7,883 nucleotides of DNA from Blastocatellia bacterium. Lineage in GTDB: Bacteria > Acidobacteriota > Blastocatellia > Pyrinomonadales > Pyrinomonadaceae. The DNA is taken from contig PSRF01000362.1 of NCBI GenBank assembly GCA_003175865.1, forward strand, positions 1-7,883. Reading direction: 5' to 3'. The position numbers and the translations under genes are program-made. The notes under the pieces are model-generated. The model was not told the origin of the DNA, made no database searches, and saw only the letters and a list, made by a program, of their open reading frames with translations. This document shows, piece by piece, positions 1 to 6,586 of the stretch. The stretch's first letter is position 1. The number at the start of each line of letters is the position of its first letter.

Positions 1-500
1 GTCAGTTTCGCGAAGATCTTTACTATCGGTTGAATGTGTTTCCTGTTACGGTCCCACCATTGCGAGAGCGACAGCAAGACATAACGCTGTTAGCGACTAC
101 TTTCTTAGAAAGATCACTACAAAAGCTTGGTCGCACGATGGCGGGATTTAACAACGACTCGATCGCGCTTTTGAATGCTTACGACTGGCCTGGGAATGTG
201 CGCGAACTGCAGAACGTGATTGAGCGCTCGGTGATCGTTTCGCGCGATGGTTGGCCCAATCTCGACAGAGCTCTGCCTGTTCTGGGGAGAATCTCGCCAG
301 CGATCGGTGAAAGAGTGGAAAGAGTACTTACGGTTAGTGAACTTGAAGAGCTGGAGAAGAAAAACATTCTTGCGGCATTGAACGCATGTGATTGGAAAGT
401 TGCAGGCGATAACGGCGCTGCCAAACTTCTCGCGATGAAACCGTCGACGCTCAGCTCACGCATGACCGCACTTGGTATTAAGAAATCCAGATCTGTGTAA
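1..500 (+). CDS. Sigma-54-dependent transcriptional activator, C-terminal part (5' end outside window)
   Basis: This is the end of an NtrC/FhlA-type enhancer-binding protein, which uses ATP hydrolysis to open sigma-54 RNA polymerase promoters. About 165 residues are visible, in frame from base 3. The first residues read FREDLYYRLNVFP, the segment of the AAA+ domain that carries the arginine fingers, followed by VPPLRERQQDI. Sensor II follows as WPGNVRELQNVIERS (about bases 186-230). After a charged linker (ELEELEKKNI) comes a Fis-type helix-turn-helix: DWKVAGDNGAAKLL, then PSTLSSRMTALGI. The Walker A, Walker B and GAFTGA motifs and the sensory N-terminus lie upstream of the window, so the signal is unknown. 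The downstream gene has a sigma-54-like promoter (595-610), making it a candidate target. Family assignment is firm; the exact ortholog is not known. Confidence 0.95.
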   Translation, partial: QFREDLYYRLNVFPVTVPPLRERQQDITLLATTFLERSLQKLGRTMAGFNNDSIALLNAYDWPGNVRELQNVIERSVIVSRDGWPNLDRALPVLGRISPAIGERVERVLTVSELEELEKKNILAALNACDWKVAGDNGAAKLLAMKPSTLSSRMTALGIKKSRSV

Positions 501-594
501 TCTGCGGATAACTCCTCTCGCGAATTCTCGTCACGATATCTCGTCACTCACGAAATCTCGCTAAGCAGATCCATCAACATCCGACAAATTTCAA

Positions 595-610
595 CGGCAC
601 ACCTACTGCA
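595..610 (+). promoter_or_regulatory. Candidate sigma-54 (-24/-12) promoter of the OsmC-family gene
   Basis: CGGCAC-acctA-CTGCA matches the sigma-54 consensus TGGCAC-N5-TTGCA at all but two bases. The invariant GG (596-597) and GC (608-609) are exactly 10 nt apart. Transcription would start near 620, leaving a leader of about 40 nt that contains the ribosome binding site at 641-650. The site lies directly downstream of a sigma-54 activator gene, which strengthens the call. The activator's binding site is not identified. Upstream, the 9-mer TCTCGTCAC occurs twice (526-534 and 539-547), and a near-palindrome is centred on GAATTC (about 519-530); either could be an enhancer, but this is speculation. 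Confidence 0.55.
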
Positions 611-657
611 CTACACCACTTCGTTCGCTGATTTGGATTAAGGAGAGGAGAAAGACA

Positions 658-1221
658 ATGCAAGAAGTAGCAATCAGCACGAAAGTAAATGGACTAGAAG
701 TGGAACGGTTATTTGAGACGATTGGCGCGATCAAGAAAGTGCCTGGATTGGCAGATTTCAAGTTTCGTTTAGAGAATCGATGGATCAATGCCGGGCTGAA
801 TCGCTCAACAATCAAGAACTTCTATGGAACGCAACAGGAACATGAACACGAGCCGTTTGTCCTTGACGCAAACGAGCCAGAGATTTTGCTGGGTGAAGGC
901 ACATCACCAAGCCCCGTTGAATACTTGCTGCATGCACTCGTGTCGTGCGTCACATCTGCGATCGTCTATCACGCCGCCGCGAAGGGGATTCAGCTTCAGG
1001 AGGTTGAATCGAAAGTTGAAGGAGACATCGACCTGCACGGTTTCCTTGGTTTGGACGAGAATATTCGCAAGGGTTACAAAAACATTCGGATGAAGTTTCG
1101 GATCAAAGCAGATGTCCCCGATGAACAGCTGGAAGAGCTGTTACGTCTTGGCCCAACCTTCTCGCCAGTGTTCGACTCAGTGACTCGCGGAGTGCCAGTC
1201 GAAGTGAGTTTGGAGAAGTAA
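658..1221 (+). CDS. OsmC family protein (peroxiredoxin-like fold)
   Basis: This 187-residue cytosolic protein belongs to the OsmC/Ohr superfamily, dimeric enzymes many of which reduce organic peroxides through a cysteine. The ATG at 658 is set by a strong ribosome binding site, AGGAGAGGAG (641-650), 7 nt upstream. An N-terminal extension of about 55 residues precedes the OsmC core. The core shows SPVEYLLHALVSC, with Glu88 and Cys97 at the positions of the family's catalytic Glu and peroxidatic Cys, and ends with FSPVFDSVTRGVPVEV. In Ohr/OsmC enzymes the second cysteine lies in this last segment (CP...TRG); here it is Ser169, and Cys97 is the only cysteine in the protein. It may therefore be a one-Cys enzyme, or not a peroxidase at all. 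Its probable regulation is by sigma-54 through the promoter at 595-610. Family is secure, substrate unknown. Confidence 0.93.
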   Translation: MQEVAISTKVNGLEVERLFETIGAIKKVPGLADFKFRLENRWINAGLNRSTIKNFYGTQQEHEHEPFVLDANEPEILLGEGTSPSPVEYLLHALVSCVTSAIVYHAAAKGIQLQEVESKVEGDIDLHGFLGLDENIRKGYKNIRMKFRIKADVPDEQLEELLRLGPTFSPVFDSVTRGVPVEVSLEK

Positions 1222-1236
1222 CGAAGACTCTTTACG

Positions 1237-1337
1237 CCGACGGTGTTCGCGAATTCCAGCCCAGGGTGGGCGCGCCAGCGCCCACCCTGCGTTGACCCGG
1301 GGTTTGATCTCGCCACTACACCGAAGGTGTTGGCGAA
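1237..1337 (+). repeat. REP-like intergenic repeat with a perfect hairpin
   Basis: A perfect 12-bp inverted repeat, CAGGGTGGGCGC (1262-1273) and GCGCCCACCCTG (1278-1289), encloses a 4-nt loop. It is flanked by a 17-base direct repeat: CCGACGGTGTTCGCGAA at 1237-1253 and CCGAAGGTGTTGGCGAA at 1321-1337, matching at 15 of 17 bases. A smaller palindrome (ACACC-GAA-GGTGT, 1318-1330) overlaps the second copy. The hairpin begins 41 nt after the OsmC stop but no T-run follows, so it is a poor intrinsic terminator. The arrangement looks like a dispersed palindromic repeat. The rest of this 396-base gap (1222-1617) shows no gene that I can support; apart from the palindrome at 1593-1608, nothing else is evident. 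Confidence 0.7.
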
Positions 1338-1592
1338 GAACCTCAGAAACAGGCGCTGAGCACGACGGTCGGGGTGGCGGTTGGACGACAAGCTTGGCCC
1401 AAGTTGAAATGACTGCAGCAAAGCACTCCGAAAACTCTGGATCAAATCACTACTTCCGGTTAGCATAACCGCGTCCTAGCAACATCGTCGTTCCCCTGAA
1501 CAAGCCGGTGAGCACCAGACTGAAACCGTGGCTGAGCAGCAACATACCCCTTCGCAGCATTACGTTTTGACCTGTCCTCATCATCACTAATG

Positions 1593-1608
1593 TTCATTAA
1601 TTGATGAA
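1593..1608. promoter_or_regulatory. Palindrome just upstream of the kinase gene, possible operator
   Basis: TTCATTAATTGATGAA is a 16-base near-palindrome (TTCAT and ATGAA arms around AATT, symmetric at 14 of 16 positions). It ends 9 nt before the kinase start codon. Its size and symmetry suit a dimeric repressor, and its position would let a bound protein block transcription. AT-rich palindromes of this size can arise by chance. TTGACC (1567-1572) resembles a -35 box, but no convincing -10 box sits at the right spacing. Confidence 0.25.
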
Positions 1609-1617
1609 CCCGTAGCC

Positions 1618-4395
1618 ATGCACGTACTTGCAGGTAGTCGCCTCGGTCGTTATGAAATCCGTTCTCTACTCGGAGTGGGAGGAATGGGAGAGGTCTACTT
1701 AGCGCAAGATATGCAGTTGCGGCGTTCGGTCGCATTGAAGATTTTGCCACCGGAGTTCACCCGCGATGATGACCGGCTGAAAAGATTTAAGCAGGAAGCG
1801 TTTGCCGCATCTGCATTGAATCACCCAAACATCTTCACCATTTACGAAATCGGACAGGACGACAACACCCATTTTATTGCCACTGAGTATATAGAAGGAC
1901 TTTCGCTACGGCAGGAGCTTGATAAAGGATTTATTGAACTCGATAAAATCCTCGACTGGGGAACTCAGATGGCTGCGGCGCTCTCAGCTGCTCATGTCGC
2001 CGGCATCATTCACCGTGACATCAAGCCCGACAACGTCATGATTCGTCACGACGGCTTCGTAAAAGTTCTCGATTTCGGTCTAGCCAAACTGAGCGAATAC
2101 AAAGGCCTCACCAGTGATCCTGAAGCCGCAACCTTACAAGTCGTCAAAACTGATCCGGGCAAAGTCATGGGCACAGCTCACTACATGTCGCCCGAACAGA
2201 CTCGAGGTCTTGAACTGGATCACCGCACTGACATTTGGAGCGTAGGTGTAATCCTTTATGAAATGGTTGCGGGCCGTGTCCCATTTGAAGGAGCTACGAC
2301 TAGTGATGTTGTGGCATCAATCCTAAGGGCTGAGCCTGTACCTTTACAACGTTACACGCCAACGATTCCAGATGAATTGCAGCGCATCATACGAAAAGCG
2401 TTGCGTAAAGATCCCAACGAGCGTTACCAGCTGGCCAAAGAGGTTGGACTCGATTTGAAAAACCTGAGACGCGAGCTTGAGTTAAGTGCGGAAATCGAGC
2501 GCTCTGTTCAACCCGCCTCAGGTAGTGCGAGTGCGTCACTTCAAAATAATCTGCCAGACGCACAGATACAGTCGAAACTTGTGACGGGGACCATTACCCC
2601 TGTGCAAGCCACAAGTTCCACCAAGACACTCCGATGGCCAACGTTAACCAAAGTCGTACTTGGTTTGCTCGCTTTGTTTGCTGTTGCCTACGCCTCAATT
2701 GTTATTTACCAGTGGTTCATCACAAGCTCGTCTCAAGCGCGCTCCAACATGAGGATAACGCGTTTGACCACTACTGGAACCGCTGACTCCGCAGCGATTT
2801 CACCTGACGGCAAGTACATCGTTCACGTCGCAAGCGAAAATGGCCAGCAGAGTCTTAGAGTGCGACAGGTAAATACGAACAGCGACGTACAAATCGTACC
2901 ACCATCCGATCTCCATTATGCCGACTTAACGTTCTCGACTGATGGTGATTTCATTTATTACATAGCCAGCGAACAAAATGGCTCGTCTTCAAATCTTTAT
3001 GTCATACCTGCATTAGGTGGGAACGCGCGAAAATTAATATCGAACGTCACCCGCTCAGTGTCTCTATCTCCAGATGGGCAGCAAGTTGCATTCATTAGAA
3101 ATCTGCCTGATGTTGGAGAAGATGCCGTCTTTATCGCAAACACAAGTGGTGGAGCGGAGCGTAAAATCGCGAGTCGAAAACTACCAAACTTCTTTCACTC
3201 GATCTGCTGGTTGCCTGACCAGACCAAACTAGTCGCTGCCGCAGGTAGTTTTGTGCCGACCTACAACTCTTATTTAGTCGAGTTGCCAGTTGGGGGCGGG
3301 AGCGAAAAACAGATTAGCCAGCAGACGTGGCTATCTATGGGCGACATCACATACGTCCCCGAAAGTAAAGGGTTGATTTTTGCAGCGTCTGATCAGGAGT
3401 CAGGAGGGATGGACTCTAAACAACTCTGGTACGTTTCATATCCGCGGGGCGAAGCACATCGCGTTACGAACGACCTGAACAACTACAATGGCATCAGCGT
3501 CACTGGTGATTCCCGCCGACTAGTCACATTGCAAACTGAAACAACTGGCAATATCTGGGTGTCGAATAGTGGTGATTCTGCTCAAGCGACACAACTCACT
3601 GTCGGAACAGCCAGGGTTGATGGACGCGATGGGCTTGCGTGGACAAGGGATGGACAAATCGTCTACTCATCGCAGGCCAACGGTGAGATGGACCTTTGGA
3701 TCATGAAAGGGGATGGCAGCAATAAGCGTCAAGTTACATCCAACTCAAGAAACAATCATCACCCGGTGGTAACGGCGGATGATAGGTACATCGTCTTCAC
3801 GTCAGATCGAGCAGGAACTCCAAACATCTGGCGAGTGGACATTGACGGAAGTAATCCGAAACAACTTACAAGCGGGAGTGGTGAAGCAACTCCTTACTGC
3901 ACTCCGGATGGTAAATGGGTAATTTACACGTTGCCTGGTGCCGGTAAGCCGACGATCTGGCGAGTCTCGATCGAAGGAGGCGCGCCGCAACAGCTTATCA
4001 ACGCTTATGCAACGTCACCCGCAAGTTCAGCGGACGGCAGATCAATTGCCTGTTTCTATCGCGACGAACAAGTCAATTCCCGAATCAAACTAGCAATTTT
4101 CAATAGCGAGGGTGGACAACCATTTCACACGTTTGAGATCTCGGGAATGCCCTCTGATTCCGCAAGCTGGCCACCAATCGCTTGGACCAACGACAGCCGC
4201 GCAGTCAATTACGTGGTCACTGTAGGAGGAGTCTCCAATATCTGGACGCAACCTATCAGCGGCGAAGCAGCAAGACAGTCCACGAGTTTTAAATCCGATC
4301 GAATATTCGCGTTTGCCTGGTCTCGCGATGGCAAACAATTAGCTTACAGTCGTGGGAATGTGAGCAGTGACGTCGTGCTGATTAGTAATTTTTAG
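1618..4395 (+). CDS. Membrane Ser/Thr protein kinase with C-terminal TolB/PD40 beta-propeller
   Basis: A 925-residue PknB-type (Hanks) kinase. The catalytic domain (about 11-285) is complete: glycine loop LGVGGMGEV (18-26), Lys41 in VALK, helix C Glu60, HRDIKPDN (132-139), DFG (152-154) and SPE (191-193) in place of APE. The HRD arginine suggests activation-loop phosphorylation. A charged, Ser/Thr-rich linker (about 286-340) leads to one membrane helix (about 344-368). Residues 378-925 form an extracytoplasmic propeller with repeats such as ISPDGKYIV, LSPDGQQVAFI, TADDRYIVFTSDR, CTPDGKWVIYT and WSRDGKQLAYS, each followed by a segment like NIWRV. This kinase-TM-TolB layout is common in Acidobacteriota; the propeller is presumed to bind a ligand or partner and signal inward. 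The start fits the family N-terminus (AGSRLGRYEIRS), but no clear Shine-Dalgarno sequence precedes it. Substrates are unknown. It converges on the peroxiredoxin-like gene, 79 nt away. Confidence 0.95.
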   Translation: MHVLAGSRLGRYEIRSLLGVGGMGEVYLAQDMQLRRSVALKILPPEFTRDDDRLKRFKQEAFAASALNHPNIFTIYEIGQDDNTHFIATEYIEGLSLRQELDKGFIELDKILDWGTQMAAALSAAHVAGIIHRDIKPDNVMIRHDGFVKVLDFGLAKLSEYKGLTSDPEAATLQVVKTDPGKVMGTAHYMSPEQTRGLELDHRTDIWSVGVILYEMVAGRVPFEGATTSDVVASILRAEPVPLQRYTPTIPDELQRIIRKALRKDPNERYQLAKEVGLDLKNLRRELELSAEIERSVQPASGSASASLQNNLPDAQIQSKLVTGTITPVQATSSTKTLRWPTLTKVVLGLLALFAVAYASIVIYQWFITSSSQARSNMRITRLTTTGTADSAAISPDGKYIVHVASENGQQSLRVRQVNTNSDVQIVPPSDLHYADLTFSTDGDFIYYIASEQNGSSSNLYVIPALGGNARKLISNVTRSVSLSPDGQQVAFIRNLPDVGEDAVFIANTSGGAERKIASRKLPNFFHSICWLPDQTKLVAAAGSFVPTYNSYLVELPVGGGSEKQISQQTWLSMGDITYVPESKGLIFAASDQESGGMDSKQLWYVSYPRGEAHRVTNDLNNYNGISVTGDSRRLVTLQTETTGNIWVSNSGDSAQATQLTVGTARVDGRDGLAWTRDGQIVYSSQANGEMDLWIMKGDGSNKRQVTSNSRNNHHPVVTADDRYIVFTSDRAGTPNIWRVDIDGSNPKQLTSGSGEATPYCTPDGKWVIYTLPGAGKPTIWRVSIEGGAPQQLINAYATSPASSADGRSIACFYRDEQVNSRIKLAIFNSEGGQPFHTFEISGMPSDSASWPPIAWTNDSRAVNYVVTVGGVSNIWTQPISGEAARQSTSFKSDRIFAFAWSRDGKQLAYSRGNVSSDVVLISNF

Positions 4396-4474
4396 ATACA
4401 ACACGTTGCTCAAGTGAGTTATTGACGTCGAAACCGTTGTGGGAAGATGAGGACTGAGGCAACGTACTTATGCA

Positions 4475-5059
4475 TCACTTCGCCAGAGCGTCAACTGCTG
4501 TGCGGATGTCCTGATTACTGGGACGTTCTTTGTAGTTCAATTCCACTTTACTCCAGGTCACGTGACCAGTTTTGTCGAGTACAAAAACTGTCGGCTTCGG
4601 AATTCCTTCAAACTTCTGTCCGTTATAGTCCGGATCACGAATACCGTAAGCATCGATCACCTGGTGTCCTAGATCAGACAGCATCTGATAGGCGACTTTC
4701 CCTTTACCATCAGCGGCAATCTTGTCGGCGAATTCTGTGCTTTCGGCGGGGCTGTCAACACTTATGGCGAACACGTTCAGGGATTCGTTGGGATTTCGAA
4801 GTGTGCGTAACTCGGCTAACTGCCGAGCACAATAGGGTCACCAGTTTCCTCGGTAAAAAGCGAGAACCGTTGGTGCATTTACGCGTACGGCAGAGAGTGT
4901 CACCTTCTTTCCGTTTTGATCCTCAAGAGTGAAATCAGGGGCTGTTTCGCCGACTTGCACTGGAGTGCTTCTCGGCTTTCCACTCGTAGCGGTGTCCAAT
5001 TTTGAACATGAAATGAAGGTGAGTAAGAGAACCAGTGAAAGGGCGAATTTCAGGGGCAT
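4475..5059 (-). CDS. Predicted selenocysteine-containing peroxiredoxin-like lipoprotein (UGA read as Sec at residue 74)
   Basis: An AhpC/TSA-fold thiol peroxidase-like protein of 194 residues if the in-frame TGA at 4838-4840 is read as Sec. The N-terminus is a lipoprotein signal (MPLKFALSLVLLLTFISC, lipid-anchored Cys18), so it acts outside the cytoplasmic membrane. The fold begins at VGETAPDFTLEDQNGKKVTL (about 36-55), then TVLAFYRGNW-U74-PYC77, then ARQLAEL, NVFAISVDSP, a central DLGHQVIDAYGI, and IPKPTVFVLDKTGHV near the end. Family members normally have RGxWCPYC, so TGA replaces exactly the first active-site cysteine. The frame stays open for 120 residues with convincing homology on both sides, which argues against decay. 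A SECIS-like hairpin follows the TGA. The real stop is also TGA (4475-4477). The start at 5059 is chosen for its signal peptide; the ribosome site is weak (AGGTAAG). Ordinary gene calling would split it or call a pseudogene. Alternatives are a recent nonsense mutation or sequencing error. Confidence 0.8.
4802..4831 (-). promoter_or_regulatory. Candidate bacterial SECIS element of the peroxiredoxin-like gene
   Basis: On the minus strand, 11 nt after the in-frame TGA, lies CUCGGC-AGUUA-GCCGAG. It is a perfect 6-bp stem (4822-4827 with 4811-4816) with a 5-nt loop (4817-4821). Outside it UGUG (4828-4831) can pair with CACA (4802-4805) across a one-sided bulge, lengthening the stem. Bacterial SECIS elements are coding-region hairpins just 3' of the UGA, with a G among the first two apical-loop bases recognised by SelB. 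Here the G is loop base 2, 18 nt past the UGA, within the usual distance range as I recall it. The hairpin encodes conserved-looking residues (ARQLAEL) while using TTA for leucine in the loop. Confidence 0.7.
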
Positions 5060-5165
5060 GTTCGGCTTACCTGGAGTTCTGAATTCTGTGCGACGTTGGC
5101 GAAGTATTAAAGCAGGGAAACCGTATGTGACGCAAACATTAAGGTGACACTTCCATCGACGCATG

Positions 5166-5252
5166 TGTAGGGGTGGCCCCTCTGTGGCCACCCCCTTCGT
5201 CGAATCATTGTTGTTGGTCACGGAGGGGCTGCCACGGAGGGCCGCCCCTACA
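5166..5252. repeat. 87-bp imperfect palindrome (REP/MITE-like) between two minus-strand genes
   Basis: The left end TGTAGGGGTGGCCCC... (5166-5188) and the reverse complement of the right end, TGTAGGGGCGGCCC... (5231-5252), match over about 22 bases with one indel and two or three changes. Weaker pairing continues inward to roughly 5202 and 5217. The right half contains a short tandem CACGGAGGGG / CACGGAGGGC. It lies 18 nt beyond the FG-GAP gene stop and 106 nt before the peroxiredoxin-like start. It could fold in the transcript and stabilise or attenuate the upstream message. No T-run follows on either strand, so it is not a classic terminator. The GGGG-rich palindrome style resembles dispersed repeats of environmental bacteria. 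Confidence 0.7.
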
Positions 5253-5270
5253 ATTGGCAGGTCAACGGAT

Positions 5271-6500
5271 TCACTTCCCAAGCAGCACACTAACGCTGTT
5301 ACTCTCCGCATTACTCGTAACGACATCAATCCTGCCGTCTGCGTTAAGATCGGCTGCAGCGATTCGCCATGCCCCTCGTCCAACTGGTATTGAAGCAGTT
5401 GACGTAAGACCGCCACGTCCGTCTCCCAGCAGCACAAGTACGCTGTCACCACTTACCGCCACAACATCCATCTTGTCATCACGATTCACGTCCGTGACGA
5501 TTAAATGAAAAAGAGAAACTCCGAAGTTGAATGGAGACGAAGGCGCTTCCGTAAATCCTCCACGACCATCACCGATCATCAGCGTCATTGCACTTTGTTC
5601 GTGGTGAGTTGCGACAATATCCGCTTTGCCATCACCGTTGAAATCACCGATGGCAGCAAACCATGGCTCGCCGGTGCGGATTGGAAGTTGATGTGTTTTG
5701 AAACCGCCCTTGCCGTCGGATAACAGCAACGTTAACGCACGACTAAAGGGAAGTTGTTGTCGTCGTAATGGTCCAGTTGCAGTGGCTGTCGCAACGATAT
5801 CCAACCAACCATCATTATTCACGTCGCCGACACCAAAAGGATAAGGGCTTGGACCAACGGGATAGGACTGAGGCGCACGAGTAAAATTGCCGTGCCCAGC
5901 ACCCAGGGCGACTGAGATGTCGTTATCGGAACTATTGCAAGTGATCAGGTCGAGTTTATTGTCTCGATTGATATCAGCGACTGCGAGGCCATGTGTATGA
6001 GGATGTTGGCCCAACTTCATCACGATCGGAGAAGTCGGAGCTAAGGCCAGGCCGCCCTTGCCGTCTCCTATTAATAGCATCACTCCATAACTGTCATGGG
6101 AAGCAACAGCAACGTCGAGTTTGCCATCGCCGTTTAAATCGCCAAGTGCCATTTCACCTGGACTGTTCGGCAGAGTTGTACTGCTTAGTGGCGCTCCAAA
6201 TTGGCCATCACCTTTACCTGGCAACACGAGAACAGTACGCGTTCTCCCACAGCTCACGACGAGGTCGAGCTTGCCATCGCTGTTCATGTCGCCAATTGAA
6301 ATGTTACTGGGTCCGCCAGGAACGGAAAGTGGCGAACCTGGAGAATTGGTGAACAAGGACTGTTGGGTTGTCGTTGCACTGGTGGTTTGCGAACTAGAGG
6401 TAAGGGAAGGGCAGGAGATGAAGAATGAGATAGAGGAAACGGCAAGTAACAAAGGCAACTGGTCGATGATCCTTGCGGGTATTTTGAAGACAGAACTCAC
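5271..6500 (-). CDS. Lipoprotein with seven FG-GAP/VCBS repeats (seven-bladed calcium-binding beta-propeller)
   Basis: A 409-residue predicted surface or periplasmic lipoprotein. The start is GTG at 6500, supported by AAGGGGGA about 7 nt upstream. A hydrophobic signal (about 14-29) ends in FISC with Cys30 as the lipid anchor, followed by a Ser/Thr-rich linker (32-58). Seven DxNxDGxxD-type calcium loops follow at residues 71, 121, 176, 226, 286, 337 and 384 (for example DMNSDGKLD, DLNGDGKLD, DFNGDGKAD, DLNADGRID), about 50-60 residues apart, each after a hydrophobic strand. The third and sixth are degenerate (DINRDNKLD, DVNRDDKMD). Between them are segments such as LLLSDGKGGF or MLLIGDGKGG. 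Seven repeats match a closed integrin-alpha-like propeller. No enzyme domain is attached; a role in adhesion or protein binding is inferred. The gene lies 211 nt upstream of the Sec peroxiredoxin on the same strand, possibly co-transcribed through the palindrome. Confidence 0.92.
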   Translation of the reverse strand: MSSVFKIPARIIDQLPLLLAVSSISFFISCPSLTSSSQTTSATTTQQSLFTNSPGSPLSVPGGPSNISIGDMNSDGKLDLVVSCGRTRTVLVLPGKGDGQFGAPLSSTTLPNSPGEMALGDLNGDGKLDVAVASHDSYGVMLLIGDGKGGLALAPTSPIVMKLGQHPHTHGLAVADINRDNKLDLITCNSSDNDISVALGAGHGNFTRAPQSYPVGPSPYPFGVGDVNNDGWLDIVATATATGPLRRQQLPFSRALTLLLSDGKGGFKTHQLPIRTGEPWFAAIGDFNGDGKADIVATHHEQSAMTLMIGDGRGGFTEAPSSPFNFGVSLFHLIVTDVNRDDKMDVVAVSGDSVLVLLGDGRGGLTSTASIPVGRGAWRIAAADLNADGRIDVVTSNAESNSVSVLLGK

Positions 6501-6586
6501 GGTCGTCCCCCTTAGCGCTTAAGTCCTTCGTGCTTTTAAGTAAGACGCTTCAGAGTCACGATTTCTTCCCACTCATCGAAGCTATC

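Noticed and set aside
1567..1593. Sigma-70 promoter TTGACC...TAATGT before the kinase
   Set aside because: The spacer is 15 nt and the -10 match is weak, so it is not supported.
1460..1750. Minus-strand frame upstream of and overlapping the kinase start
   Set aside because: It overlaps the conserved kinase N-terminus and shows no family features.
4413..4465. ACGTTGC...GCAACGT inverted repeat between the convergent genes as a shared terminator
   Set aside because: It is only 7 bp with a loop of about 40 nt and no T-run.
4475..4774. Separate 99-residue thioredoxin-like gene starting at a GTG
   Set aside because: It is only the C-terminal half of the peroxiredoxin-like fold; the 21 codons before it, back to the TGA, are in the same frame and read as family sequence (PYCARQLAEL).
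4838..4840. TGA as proof of a pseudogene
   Set aside because: It is the only lesion, lies precisely on the catalytic cysteine position, is followed by a SECIS-like hairpin, and the rest of the gene is intact. A nonsense mutation remains possible but is less likely.
4447..4932. Plus-strand open frame of about 160 codons opposite the peroxiredoxin-like gene
   Set aside because: Its composition is that of an antisense shadow, with no recognisable domain; the minus strand carries clear homology.
4838..5452. Long minus-strand frame beginning at 5452 with the peroxiredoxin N-terminus as its end
   Set aside because: Its first part overlaps the FG-GAP gene and the palindrome and has no homology; the protein-like part begins at the ATG at 5059 with a lipoprotein signal.
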